Assembly: GCF_000429665.1 (NCBI RefSeq)
Contig: NZ_AUCH01000015.1
Coordinates: 96,280-160,279 of the forward strand
Length of the DNA: 64,000 nucleotides
Direction of reading: 5' to 3'
Origin: Azovibrio restrictus DSM 23866
Lineage (GTDB): Bacteria > Pseudomonadota > Gammaproteobacteria > Burkholderiales > Rhodocyclaceae
The notes under the pieces were generated by a model. The model worked only from the letters and a program-made list of their open reading frames with translations, was not told the origin of the DNA and did no database searches. Shown piece by piece: positions 45,158-53,757 of this stretch. A program made the position numbers and the translations under genes. Within the stretch, counting starts at the first letter, position 1. Every line of letters starts with the position of its first letter.

Positions 45158-47478
45158 GAATGCACCTCGCGCAGCAGGGCCATGATTTCGGCGCTGACGG
45201 CGTCGAGGTCGGCGTCGATTTCTGCCAGCGGGCGCGGCGGCTGGTATTGGTAGAAGTGGCGGTTGAAGGGAATTTCGTAGCCGACGATGCCGATTTCGCC
45301 GTCCTTGGCGTCGCGCTTGCCGGCGTCGATCCAGGCGTCGGGCACGTGCGGCTGCACTTCCTTGAGGAAATAGGCTTCGATGCTTTCGCTGACCGGGCGG
45401 CTGGGGTCGAGGGCGATGTTCTCGAAGTCGCGCAGCTCGCCGTCGGCCTGGTATTCAACGATCTCCTTGCCGACCGGGAAAAGGCCATAAAGCGGCGCCG
45501 GCTTGCCCTTGTGCAGTTTCTTGACGACCTTTTCTGCGGCCGGGTTCTTCCAGCTGACGGCGTCGGCGATCTGTTTTTTCTCTTTGGCGTCGAGGCTGAT
45601 GCCGGCCAGGTTGGCGGCGGCCTTGAGCGCGTCGTCCCAGGTGTTGAAGTCGTCGTGCTGCGCCTTGCCGATCACCTGCTGCAGTTGCCGGGCCTTGAGC
45701 AGGACGCGCTTCTGGGCGAGCCAGGTGTCGGCGTCGAGCAGGTCCTTGATCTGCTTTTCCTTGAGGTCGGCAAAGTGGCGCTTGAAGTGGGCGCGGATTT
45801 CCTGGGCGTAGTCGGCGAGCTGGCCGTAGTCCTCGCAGTCGGCGTCATCGCGCCAGTAGGGCGCGCCGTATTCGGCGTAGATCCACTGCATGGCGGCATT
45901 GAGTGCGCCGGACGGGAAGCGCAGCGTGGCGATGCGCTCGTCGCTGAACTGCCAGGAGAGGCGCAGCGGCCGTTCGACGGTGATGCGGCGGTAGCCGAAT
46001 TCGTGGGTGGCGAAAATCTTGGCGGCGAAGGTCTTGGGCGCTTCGGCCTTCGGGTTGGCTGACTGGCGGCCGCGATTGCTCTTCTGCTCGGCGGGTTTGT
46101 CCAGCGGGCGGGCATCGACCGTTTCAAAGTTGCCGAAGCAGCGGGTGATGGTGGCGATGTCGCTTTCGTCCATCACGTTGCGCTTGCTGCCCAGGGATTT
46201 GCGCATCTTGCCGCAGAGGTTCACACCGTTGATCAACTGCACCTTGCCCTTGCGCTCGGCGGTTTTCTTGTTGGACAGCACCCAGACGTAGGTGGCGATG
46301 CCGGTGTTGTAGAACATGTCGGTGGGCAGCGCGACGATGGCTTCGAGCAGGTCGGCTTCGAGGATGTAGCGGCGGATTTCCGATTCGCCGGAGCCGGCGC
46401 CACCGGTGAACAGCGGCGAGCCGTTGAGGATGATGCCGATGCGCGAGCCGCCGTCTTTGACGTCACGCAGCTTGCTGAGCAGGTGCAGCAGGAAGAGCAG
46501 CGAGCCGTCGGAGACGCGCGGCAGGCCGGGGCCGAAGCGGCCGTCGTAACCCTTGAGGGTGTGCTCGTCGACGATGTCGCCTTCGATCTTCTTCCAGTCC
46601 ACGCCGAAGGGCGGGTTGGAGAGCATGTAGTCGAACTTGTCGGCGTACAGGTGATCGTTCGACAGGGTGTTGCCGAGCTTGATGTTGCCGACTTCCTGGC
46701 CCTTGATGAGCATGTCGGCCTTGCAGATGGCGTAGCTTTCCGGGTTGAGCTCCTGCCCGTAGGCGCGGATCACCGCCTGCGGATTCAGCTCATGCACGTA
46801 TTCCATGCCCGCCGACAGGAAGCCGCCGGTGCCGGCGGTCGGGTCGTAGATGGTGCGGATGATGCCGGGCTTGGTCAGCACCGCGTCGTCTTCCATGAAC
46901 ACCAGCGAGGTGGTGAGGCGGACGATGTCGCGCGGGGTGAAGTGCTCGCCCGCCGTGTCGTTCGAGCTTTCGGCAAAGCGCCGGATCAGTTCCTCGAAAA
47001 CCAGGCCCATCTCGTAGTTGGAAACGGCCTGCGGGCTGATGTCCATGGTGCGGACCTTCTGCACGACCTTGTAGAGCAGGTTGGCGTCGTTGAGGAGGCC
47101 GATGAATTCGGCGAACTTGAAGTGATCGAAGATTTCGCGGGCGTCTTTGGAAAAGCACTGGATGTAGCGTTCCAGGTTGGCCTTGATGCCGGCTTCGCCG
47201 AGGCTGCCGAGGTCCATCGGCGAGGTATTAAAGAAGGCCAGGCCGTTGGTGGCGCGCAGCAGCATCTTTTCCTGCGCCTCTTCCGGCAGCTTCATGGCCT
47301 CGACCACCGGCAGCTGCTTGAGCACGGCGGCCTTGCTCGCGGCGAAGACGCATTCGAGCCGGCGCAGCAGGGTGAAGGGCAGGATGATGCGGCCGTACTG
47401 GCTTTGCCTGAAATCGCCACGCAGCAGGTCGGCGAGGGTCCACAAGTCGGCGGCGAGGTTGTTGGTTTCCTGGGTCAT
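45154..47478 (-). CDS. hsdM: Type I restriction enzyme, M (methyltransferase) subunit, long form
   Basis: 774 residues; ordinary HsdM is near 500. N-terminal helical domain (LADLLRGDFRQSQYGRIILP), then the N6-adenine methylase core with SAM motif YDPTAGTGGFLSAGM near 210 and catalytic NPPFGVDWK near 288. After about residue 500 there is a further 270-residue region with RITVERPLRLSWQF, then AHFKRHFADLKEKQIKDLL and IVGYEIPFNRHFYQYQPPRP. The terminal segment (DADLDAVSAEIMALLREV) is the usual HsdM-type C-terminal helix. Start ATG 47478 (MTQETNN); the frame continues upstream but with non-HsdM sequence. First gene of the operon. Confidence 0.93.
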   Translation of the reverse strand: MTQETNNLAADLWTLADLLRGDFRQSQYGRIILPFTLLRRLECVFAASKAAVLKQLPVVEAMKLPEEAQEKMLLRATNGLAFFNTSPMDLGSLGEAGIKANLERYIQCFSKDAREIFDHFKFAEFIGLLNDANLLYKVVQKVRTMDISPQAVSNYEMGLVFEELIRRFAESSNDTAGEHFTPRDIVRLTTSLVFMEDDAVLTKPGIIRTIYDPTAGTGGFLSAGMEYVHELNPQAVIRAYGQELNPESYAICKADMLIKGQEVGNIKLGNTLSNDHLYADKFDYMLSNPPFGVDWKKIEGDIVDEHTLKGYDGRFGPGLPRVSDGSLLFLLHLLSKLRDVKDGGSRIGIILNGSPLFTGGAGSGESEIRRYILEADLLEAIVALPTDMFYNTGIATYVWVLSNKKTAERKGKVQLINGVNLCGKMRKSLGSKRNVMDESDIATITRCFGNFETVDARPLDKPAEQKSNRGRQSANPKAEAPKTFAAKIFATHEFGYRRITVERPLRLSWQFSDERIATLRFPSGALNAAMQWIYAEYGAPYWRDDADCEDYGQLADYAQEIRAHFKRHFADLKEKQIKDLLDADTWLAQKRVLLKARQLQQVIGKAQHDDFNTWDDALKAAANLAGISLDAKEKKQIADAVSWKNPAAEKVVKKLHKGKPAPLYGLFPVGKEIVEYQADGELRDFENIALDPSRPVSESIEAYFLKEVQPHVPDAWIDAGKRDAKDGEIGIVGYEIPFNRHFYQYQPPRPLAEIDADLDAVSAEIMALLREVHS

Positions 47479-47576
47479 GGGCGAGGCTGGTTTTGTTCGG
47501 GGATGCCGTGGGGCCAGGTATTTTCGCTGATTTCCCCCGGTTTGCCTCGGGGGGATGGTTTTGTCATGCCTGAAAA

Positions 47577-47610
47577 CAGCAAACCCCGGGACGCATCCCG
47601 GGGTTTGCTG
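47577..47610 (-). terminator. Rho-independent terminator of sodB
   Basis: A perfect 15-bp stem with a CGCA loop lies 18 bp past the sodB stop and is followed on the minus strand by TTTTCAGG. It also insulates the downstream hsd operon. Confidence 0.85.
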
Positions 47611-47627
47611 GGGCCTGAAGCTGGCGA

Positions 47628-48212
47628 TCAGGCGAAGTTCTTGGCGGCGAAGTCCCAGTTCACCAGGGAAGCCAGGAAGGTTTCCACGAACTTGGGCCGC
47701 AGGTTGCGGTAGTCGATGTAGTAGGCGTGTTCCCACACGTCGATGCAGAGCAGGGCCTTGTCGCCGGTGGTCAGGGGGGTGCCGGCGGCGCCCATGTTGA
47801 CGATGTCGACGGAACCGTCGGCCTTCTTCACCAGCCAGGTCCAGCCGGAGCCGAAGTTGCCCACGGCGGAGGCCTGGAAGGCCTTCTTGAATTCTTCGTA
47901 GGAGCCCCACTTGGCGTTGATGGCAGCCGCCAGGGCGCCGCTGGGCTCGCCGCCGCCGGCGGGCTTCATGCAGTTCCAGAAGAAGGTGTGGTTCCAGACC
48001 TGGGCGGCGTTGTTATAGACGCCGCCGGCGGGGGCCTTCTTGACGATGGCTTCCAGATCCAGGGCTTCGTATTCGGTGCCCTTGATCAGGTTGTTCAGGT
48101 TCACCACGTAGGCGTTGTGGTGCTTGCCGTAGTGGTATTCGATGGTTTCCTTGGAGATGTGCGGCGCCAGGGCGTCCTGGGCGTAGGGCAGAGCGGGCAG
48201 TTGATGTTCCAT
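47628..48212 (-). CDS. sodB: Iron superoxide dismutase
   Basis: 194 residues. Metal ligands His27, His75, Asp158 and His162 are all visible (EYHYGKHHNAY, VWNHTFFWN, DVWEHAYYIDYRN). The Gln at 71 (AAQVWNH) and the AGTPLTTGD loop are of the Fe-type. It removes superoxide in the cytoplasm. Followed by a strong terminator; a sigma-70-like promoter is visible inside the 3' end of xseA. Confidence 0.95.
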   Translation of the reverse strand: MEHQLPALPYAQDALAPHISKETIEYHYGKHHNAYVVNLNNLIKGTEYEALDLEAIVKKAPAGGVYNNAAQVWNHTFFWNCMKPAGGGEPSGALAAAINAKWGSYEEFKKAFQASAVGNFGSGWTWLVKKADGSVDIVNMGAAGTPLTTGDKALLCIDVWEHAYYIDYRNLRPKFVETFLASLVNWDFAAKNFA

Positions 48213-48250
48213 CTTATGTTTCTCCGTTTATTAGGGTTGTGAGCCAGAGG

Positions 48251-48279
48251 ATTCTATTGGGCTTCCCGGGGAGGGGCAA
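48251..48279 (-). promoter_or_regulatory. Sigma-70-type promoter for sodB
   Basis: On the minus strand TTGCCC and TAGAAT are separated by exactly 17 bp. The -10 lies about 38 bp upstream of the sodB ATG. The -35 falls inside the last codons of xseA. Confidence 0.5.
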
Positions 48280-49609
48280 CCTGGGTCACCTGAACCTGGG
48301 CCTCGCCCCGGGCAAGAACCACTTGGAGCCTGTCGCCGCTGTTCAGTTCCCCGGCATCGCGCACAGCCTGGCCGGCGGCGTCGAAAACCATGGCATAGCC
48401 CCGGGCGAGGACCGCATGGGGGTCCAGCTGGCGCAGGCCCTGGGCCGCCTGCTGCAGTCGCCCGGCCCAGTGCTGCTGCCGCTGCTGCCAGGCGTGCCCC
48501 AGGCGCAGGGCGAGAATGTCCATGGCTTCCCGGCGGGCGCCCAGCTCCGGGCGCTGATGGTCGAGGCGATAGGCCAGGTGCTGCAGCTGGCGCAGCCGGG
48601 TTTCCTGGTGCTGGCGCCGGGCCCGGACCAGACGCTGGGCCAGTTCGTCCAGGCGTTCCCGGCGGGTGGCCAGCTGGCGGCCCGGGGAGGGCAGTCGGGC
48701 GGCGAGGTTGTCCAGCCGCTGCTCCCATTGGCGCAGGCGGTTTTCCAGGGGACGGCGCAGGCCCCGGGCCAGGTTTTCCAGGCGGGTTGCTAGGGCCTGC
48801 CGGTCGGGGCAGGCCTGTTCGGCGGCGGAAGTGGGGGTGGGGGCGCGCAGGTCGGCGGCGAAATCGGCGATGGTGAAGTCGGTTTCGTGGCCGATGCCGC
48901 TTACCACCGGGGGAATGCAGGCGCGGATGGCCCGGGCCACGGCTTCGTCATTGAAGGCCCATAGGTCCTCCATGCTGCCGCCGCCACGGCACAGGATGAT
49001 CAGGTCGGGCCCGGCGGCAGAGGCCTGGGCCAGGGCCTGAGCGATCTGGGGCGCGGCCCCTTCGCCCTGGACCGGGGTGGGGAACAGGGTGAGGGCCACC
49101 TGGGGCGCCCGCCGGGCCAGGGTGGTGAGCACGTCGCGCAGGGCGGCGGCCTGGGGGCTGGTGACGATGGCGATGCGGCGGGGAAAGGCGGGCAGGGGGC
49201 GCTTGGTCTCGGGGCGGAACAGGCCTTCTTGTTCCAGCCTGGCCTTCAGTTCGAGAAAGCGTTCGAACAGCCGGCCCTGGCCGGCCAGACGCAGGGTTTC
49301 CACATTGAGCTGGTAGTCGCCCCGGGCTTCATAGAGGGTGGCCAGGGCCCGGGCCTCCACCTTCTGGCCGTTTTCGGGGCGGAAGCCCAGCAGCTGGGCC
49401 TTGTTGCGCCAGATGGTGCAGCGCACCTGGCCGCCCGGGTCCTTGAGGGTGAAGTAGATGTGCCCGGAGGCGGCCCGGGTGAGATTGGAGATTTCCCCGG
49501 CCACCCAGGTCAGGGGCAGCTGGCTTTCCAGCAGGCCGCGCACGACCTGATTCAGTTCTGTGACGCTGAGGACCGGGTTGGAACGGTTTGGAGGCAGGTT
49601 GTCAAGCAT
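48254..49609 (-). CDS. xseA: Exodeoxyribonuclease VII large subunit
   Basis: 451 residues. N-terminal OB-fold (LTWVAGEISNLTRAASGHIY, FTLKDPGGQVRCTIWRNKAQ), nuclease domain with IAIVTSPQAAALRDVLTTLA, LILCRGGGSMEDLWAFNDEA and GIGHETDFTIADFAADLRAP, then a long coiled coil rich in Arg/Gln/Leu from about 285 to 410. It degrades single-stranded DNA with XseB, which is not encoded here. Confidence 0.95.
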   Translation of the reverse strand: MLDNLPPNRSNPVLSVTELNQVVRGLLESQLPLTWVAGEISNLTRAASGHIYFTLKDPGGQVRCTIWRNKAQLLGFRPENGQKVEARALATLYEARGDYQLNVETLRLAGQGRLFERFLELKARLEQEGLFRPETKRPLPAFPRRIAIVTSPQAAALRDVLTTLARRAPQVALTLFPTPVQGEGAAPQIAQALAQASAAGPDLIILCRGGGSMEDLWAFNDEAVARAIRACIPPVVSGIGHETDFTIADFAADLRAPTPTSAAEQACPDRQALATRLENLARGLRRPLENRLRQWEQRLDNLAARLPSPGRQLATRRERLDELAQRLVRARRQHQETRLRQLQHLAYRLDHQRPELGARREAMDILALRLGHAWQQRQQHWAGRLQQAAQGLRQLDPHAVLARGYAMVFDAAGQAVRDAGELNSGDRLQVVLARGEAQVQVTQVAPPREAQ

Positions 49610-49812
49610 GGGGGCGAAGTTTACTCCACAAGCCGGGAGGGGGCGCCGGCGTCATGGATGCAAATTTCTGCGTCGCCCTGTTGACAGGGGGTGTTTGTTT
49701 TCATGTTGTTGATTTTTAATGGTTTTGAAAGGTTGCCTCGTTTCTGGGCAGGGTAAGGAAAACCCTTGTCCCGCCTGGATTTTGTCCGTTTTGTGACAGG
49801 CTTTCCACAAAG

Positions 49813-49835
49813 TTATCCACAGCTTTTGTGGATAA
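49813..49835. promoter_or_regulatory. Pair of perfect DnaA boxes in opposite orientation
   Basis: TTATCCACA (49813-49821) and TGTGGATAA (49827-49835) are both exact DnaA-box consensus, 5 bp apart and facing each other. A looser TTTCCACAA precedes at 49802-49810. The 347-bp gap between xseA and exbB (49610-49956) is locally AT-rich and contains no gene that I can see. Possible DnaA-controlled promoter or titration site; it can also fold as a hairpin. Confidence 0.6.
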
Positions 49836-49956
49836 GCGCCGGGGGCCGCGCCGTTGCTGGATTAATGCCGTATGCAAGGTTTTTTTGTGCCCGGGCTTGC
49901 TCTGGGATGGGGGCTGGATGCAGAATGTCCGGCTATTAGAAACCAGCGGAGGTTGC

Positions 49957-50562
49957 GTGTTTGCTATCGTTCAGGCTGCGGGCTGGCCCATCTGGCCCTT
50001 GCTCTTTGCATCGGTGATTGCGGTCGCCCTGATTATCGAACGTTCCGTGGCCCTGCGCCGTTCCCGGATCGTGCCCCAGGGACTGTTGCAGCGGGTGGTG
50101 GCGGAGTACCGCAAGGGTAGCGCCAATGAACAACTGGTCAATGACCTGGAGCGTCATTCCCCCCTGGGCCAGGTGCTGGCCGCCGGCCTGCGCAATGCAG
50201 GGACTTCCCGGGAGGTGATGAAGGAGTCCATCGAAGAGGTGGGCCGTGCCGTCACCCATCAGCTGGAACGCTACATGACCACCCTGGGCACCATCGCCTC
50301 CATCGCTCCCCTGATGGGCCTGTTCGGCACCGTGGTGGGCATGATCGAGATGTTCAGCGCCCAGGTGCCCGGCAGCGCCGATCCCCATCAGCTGGCCCAC
50401 GGCATTTCCATTGCCTTGTACAACACCGGGTTCGGCATCCTGATCGCCATTCCCTGCATGATCTTCTGGCGCCATTTCCGTGCCCTGATCGACAGCTTCG
50501 TCGTGGATATGGAACAGCAGGCCATCCGCCTGGTGGAAGTCATCCATGGCGAGCGCAAGTAA
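49957..50562 (+). CDS. exbB: ExbB/TolQ/MotA-family proton channel protein
   Basis: 201 residues from GTG 49957 (FAIVQAAGWPIWPLLFASVI), with GGAGG 4 bases upstream. ATG starts further upstream in the same frame add a stretch unlike the family. Three membrane segments: about 9-29, then the pair in TTLGTIASIAPLMGLFGTVV near 110-130 and ISIALYNTGFGILIAIPCMI near 150-170. The GLFGTVVGMIEMF motif is the ExbB/TolQ signature. With ExbD it energises TonB using proton motive force. First gene of exbB-exbD-lpxK-trm112-kdsB-adk. Confidence 0.88.
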   Translation: MFAIVQAAGWPIWPLLFASVIAVALIIERSVALRRSRIVPQGLLQRVVAEYRKGSANEQLVNDLERHSPLGQVLAAGLRNAGTSREVMKESIEEVGRAVTHQLERYMTTLGTIASIAPLMGLFGTVVGMIEMFSAQVPGSADPHQLAHGISIALYNTGFGILIAIPCMIFWRHFRALIDSFVVDMEQQAIRLVEVIHGERK

Positions 50563-50577
50563 GCCGGGGTCCAGATC

Positions 50578-51000
50578 ATGAATTTCAACCGGGGCCGTGG
50601 CCGGGAAGAGCCGGAAATCAACCTGATTCCCCTGATCGACGTGCTGCTGGTGGTGATCATCTTCCTGATGCTGACCACCACCTATGCCCGTTATTCCGGG
50701 CTGGAGATCAATCTGCCCTCCGCTGATGCGGCCCAGCGCAACGAGCTGCCCAACGAGATCGAGGTGGCAGTGACCGCAGCCGGGCAGGTGGTGGTGAACC
50801 AGCAGCCTCTGCAGAACAGCGAGGTCCGCTTCATCAGCGAGGCCTTGACCCGGGCGGCGGAAGGCCGGGCCGATCCGGTGATCATCATCAGCGCCGACGC
50901 CAAGGCGACCCATCAAAGCGTCGTGGACGTCATGCAGGCGGCCCAGTCCGCCGGTTATCCGCGCATTTCCTTCACGACCCAGTCCCAAACCTCCCAGTAA
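50578..51000 (+). CDS. exbD: ExbD/TolR-family biopolymer transport protein
   Basis: 140 residues. A single N-terminal membrane helix with the conserved Asp (INLIPLIDVLLVVIIFLMLT, Asp near 21) and a periplasmic domain (ISADAKATHQSVVDVMQAAQ). It pairs with ExbB 15 bp upstream. Its stop shares a base with the lpxK start (TAATG). Confidence 0.92.
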   Translation: MNFNRGRGREEPEINLIPLIDVLLVVIIFLMLTTTYARYSGLEINLPSADAAQRNELPNEIEVAVTAAGQVVVNQQPLQNSEVRFISEALTRAAEGRADPVIIISADAKATHQSVVDVMQAAQSAGYPRISFTTQSQTSQ

Positions 51001-52013
51001 TGGCATGGTTGCAGGCGCGCTGGTACGCCCGTAGGCTGTCCCCGGCCCTCTGGCCCCTGGCGCCCCTGAGCCTGTTGTTCGCCCTCCTGGCGGCCCTGCG
51101 TCGCCTGGCCTACCGGCGCGGCTGGCTGGCCTCCCAGGCCCTGCCGGTGCCGGTGATCGTGGTGGGCAATCTCACCGTCGGCGGCGCCGGCAAGACGCCC
51201 CTGGTGTTGTGGCTGGCCCAGGCCCTGGCCGGGCGGGGCTGGCGGCCGGGCATCGTCAGCCGGGGGTATGGCGGCAGCCAGGCCGAGCCCCAACCGGTCA
51301 CGGCGGCGGCGACCCCGGAGCAGGTGGGCGACGAGCCGGTGCTGCTGGCCGCCCGCAGCGGCCTGCCCGTATGGGTGGGGCGGGACCGGGTGGCAGCGGG
51401 GCGGGCCCTGCTGCAAGCCTGCCCGGAAGTGAACCTGCTCCTCTGCGATGACGGGCTGCAGCATTACCGGCTGCGGCGCGACGTGGAGGTGGCCATCTTC
51501 GATGGGCGCGGTGCCGGCAACGGCTGTCTGCTGCCCCTGGGTCCCCTGCGCGAGCCCCTGGGACGGGTGCGCCAGGTCCAGGCCCTGGTCTTCAACGGGG
51601 CTCCGGACCACCGGGTGCTGCGCGCTGCCCCCAGCCTGCCCGATTACGGCATGACCCTGGAGCCGGGTTCCTTCTACCGGCTGGGCCAGCCCCAGCAGCG
51701 CTGCACGGCGGCGGAGCTGGCCGGGCGCCGGCTGCATGCGGTGGCCGGCATCGGCGACCCGGGCCGTTTCTTCCGCACCCTGGAGCAGCTGGGGCTGGCG
51801 TTCGTGCCTCATCCTTTTCCCGATCACCATGCCTACAGCGCCGACGAGCTGGCCTTTCCGGCCGGAGAGGTGATCCTGATGACCGAGAAGGATGCGGTAA
51901 AATGCGCCCGCCTCAACCTGGGCGAAGCCTGGGTCCTGCCGGTGGAGGCCTGCCTGCCGCCGGAACTGATCGAAGTCCTGCTGGAGATACTGAATGGACG
52001 CAAGGCTCCTTGA
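51000..52013 (+). CDS. lpxK: Tetraacyldisaccharide 4'-kinase
   Basis: 337 residues. After a short membrane-associated N-terminus (LSLLFALLAALRRLAYRRGW) comes VIVVGNLTVGGAGKTPLVLW with the Walker A, then GIVSRGYGGSQAE, LLLCDDGLQHYRLRRDVEVA with the catalytic Asp/His, and CTAAELAGRRLHAVAGIGDP then GRFF. It phosphorylates lipid A disaccharide at the inner membrane. It overlaps exbD by 1 bp and trm112 by 20 bp. Confidence 0.95.
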   Translation: MAWLQARWYARRLSPALWPLAPLSLLFALLAALRRLAYRRGWLASQALPVPVIVVGNLTVGGAGKTPLVLWLAQALAGRGWRPGIVSRGYGGSQAEPQPVTAAATPEQVGDEPVLLAARSGLPVWVGRDRVAAGRALLQACPEVNLLLCDDGLQHYRLRRDVEVAIFDGRGAGNGCLLPLGPLREPLGRVRQVQALVFNGAPDHRVLRAAPSLPDYGMTLEPGSFYRLGQPQQRCTAAELAGRRLHAVAGIGDPGRFFRTLEQLGLAFVPHPFPDHHAYSADELAFPAGEVILMTEKDAVKCARLNLGEAWVLPVEACLPPELIEVLLEILNGRKAP

Positions 52014-52170
52014 TATTCTCGTCTGCCCCCTGTGCAAAGGGGAGCTCATCTACAAGAAGGTCGAGCAGGAACTGGTCTGCAAGCCCTGCAAGCTGGCCTA
52101 CCCGATCCGGGACGACATTCCCGTGATGCTGGAAGAAGAGGCCCGTCCCCTGAAAGCGGACGAGCTCTGA
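51994..52170 (+). CDS. Trm112/YcaR family small zinc protein
   Basis: 58 residues: MDARLLDILVCPLCKGELIY, then ELVCKPCKLAYPIRDDIPVM and LEEEAR. It has four cysteines in two CxxC pairs, whereas many bacterial members have lost them. It sits between lpxK and kdsB, as in E. coli (ycaR) and most proteobacteria. Eukaryotic Trm112 activates methyltransferases; the bacterial role is not settled. It overlaps lpxK by 20 bp. Confidence 0.88.
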   Translation: MDARLLDILVCPLCKGELIYKKVEQELVCKPCKLAYPIRDDIPVMLEEEARPLKADEL

Positions 52171-52207
52171 TGCTCCGGCTCCCTTTCCTCCGGAACAGGA
52201 GCCAGGG

Positions 52208-52981
52208 ATGATCCCCTTCAAGGTCGTCATTCCGGCCCGCTACGCTTCCAGCCGTCTGCCAGCCAAGCCCCTGCTGGACCTGGGGGGGAAGCCCATGGTG
52301 GTGCGGGTGGCCGAGCGGGCCCTGGCCTCCGGGGCCGAGGAGGTGCTGGTGGCCACCGATCACGAGGCGGTGCGCGCTGCCGCCGAGGCCCATGGGCTGC
52401 CGGTGCTGATGACCCGCACCGACCATCCGAGCGGCACCGACCGTCTGGCGGAAGTGGCCGCCCTGCGCGGCTGGGGCCCCCAGGTGCCGGTGGTGAATGT
52501 GCAGGGCGATGAGCCCCTGATCGAGCCGGAACTGATCGCCCGTACCGCTGCCTGCCTGGTGGATAGCGGCGCCGACATCGCCACCCTGGCCCATCCCCTG
52601 ACGAGTGCGGCGGACTGCTTCAACCCCAACGTGGTGAAGGTGGTGTGCCGGGCCGACGGGGATGCCCTGTATTTTTCCCGGGCCCCCATTCCCTATGCCC
52701 GGGACGCTTTCGCCGTTTCCCGGGAGGCGCTGCCGCCGGGCCTGCCCCTGTTCCGCCACGTGGGCCTCTATGCCTACCGCACCGCCTTCCTCAAGGCCTA
52801 TGCGGATCTGGCGCCCTCACCCCTGGAACAGTTCGAGTCCCTGGAACAGTTGCGGGCCCTGTGGCACGGCTACCGGATCCGGGTCCTGGAGGTGGATGGG
52901 GCGCCGCCCCCGGGGGTGGATACCCCCGAGGACGCCGAGCGCATGCGCAAACTGTTTGACCGGCCCGGCGATTGCGGGTAA
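52208..52981 (+). CDS. kdsB: 3-deoxy-manno-octulosonate cytidylyltransferase (CMP-KDO synthetase)
   Basis: 257 residues. Nucleotide-binding opening IPARYASSRLPAKPLLDLGG near 8-27; MTRTDHPSGTDRLAEVA near 74; VVNVQGDEPLIEPELIA near 96 with the metal-binding Asp; FRHVGLYAYRTAFLKAY near 183; LEQLRALWHGYRIRVLEVDG near 214. It activates KDO for LPS core synthesis, fitting lpxK next door. Confidence 0.96.
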   Translation: MIPFKVVIPARYASSRLPAKPLLDLGGKPMVVRVAERALASGAEEVLVATDHEAVRAAAEAHGLPVLMTRTDHPSGTDRLAEVAALRGWGPQVPVVNVQGDEPLIEPELIARTAACLVDSGADIATLAHPLTSAADCFNPNVVKVVCRADGDALYFSRAPIPYARDAFAVSREALPPGLPLFRHVGLYAYRTAFLKAYADLAPSPLEQFESLEQLRALWHGYRIRVLEVDGAPPPGVDTPEDAERMRKLFDRPGDCG

Positions 52982-53094
52982 TTTTTCGCCGATGCAGGTG
53001 GGCGCAAGGCACCCCGCACAAAAAAACCATACGAGACAAATTCACCGCAGTTCATCACCCTAGCTTCACCCTATAAAACCAACGAGGACTACAC

Positions 53095-53748
53095 ATGCGA
53101 CTGATTCTGTTGGGCGCTCCCGGCGCCGGCAAGGGGACCCAGGCCAAATTCATCACCGAGAAGTACGGCATTCCCCAGATTTCCACCGGTGACATGCTGC
53201 GCGCTCAGGTCAAGGCCGGCACCCCCCTGGGGCTGGAGGCCAAGAAACACATGGATGCCGGCGGTCTGGTCCCGGACGCCGTGATCATCGGCATGGTCAA
53301 GGACCGGCTGAATCAGGACGACTGCAAGAACGGCTACCTGTTCGACGGCTTCCCGCGCACCATTCCCCAGGCCGAAGCCATGAAGGAAGCCGGTGTGGCC
53401 CTGGATTTCGTGCTCGAGGTGGATGTGCCCGACGAGGACATCATCACCCGCATGGCGGGGCGTCGGGTGCACCTGGCCTCCGGCCGCACCTATCACGTCA
53501 AGTTCAACCCGCCCAAGGTGGAAGGCAAGGACGACGAGACCGGTGAGGACCTGATCCAGCGGGACGACGACAAGGAAGAAACCGTGAAGAAGCGTCTGGA
53601 GGTGTACCACTCCCAGACCAAGCCCCTGGTGACCTTCTACGGCAACTGGGCCGCCACCGGCGATGCCAAGGCTCCCAAGGTGAAGAAGATCGCCGGCGTG
53701 GGCAGCGTGGAAGAAATCACCACCCGCGCCTTCGACGCCCTGAAGTAA
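53095..53748 (+). CDS. adk: Adenylate kinase
   Basis: 217 residues, long form. P-loop LLGAPGAGKGTQAKF near 5-19; AMP-binding ISTGDMLRAQVKAGTPLG near 29; GYLFDGFPRTIPQAEAM near 80; a full LID domain (RRVHLASGRTYHVKFNPPKV) without zinc cysteines. It interconverts 2 ADP and ATP + AMP. The 113-bp gap after kdsB suggests its own promoter; the stop is 9 bp from pfp. Confidence 0.97.
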   Translation: MRLILLGAPGAGKGTQAKFITEKYGIPQISTGDMLRAQVKAGTPLGLEAKKHMDAGGLVPDAVIIGMVKDRLNQDDCKNGYLFDGFPRTIPQAEAMKEAGVALDFVLEVDVPDEDIITRMAGRRVHLASGRTYHVKFNPPKVEGKDDETGEDLIQRDDDKEETVKKRLEVYHSQTKPLVTFYGNWAATGDAKAPKVKKIAGVGSVEEITTRAFDALK

Positions 53749-53757
53749 GGAGTCCCC

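Noticed and set aside
49610..49956. Chromosomal replication origin
   Set aside because: Two to three DnaA boxes are too few and dnaA, dnaN, rnpA or gidA are not adjacent.
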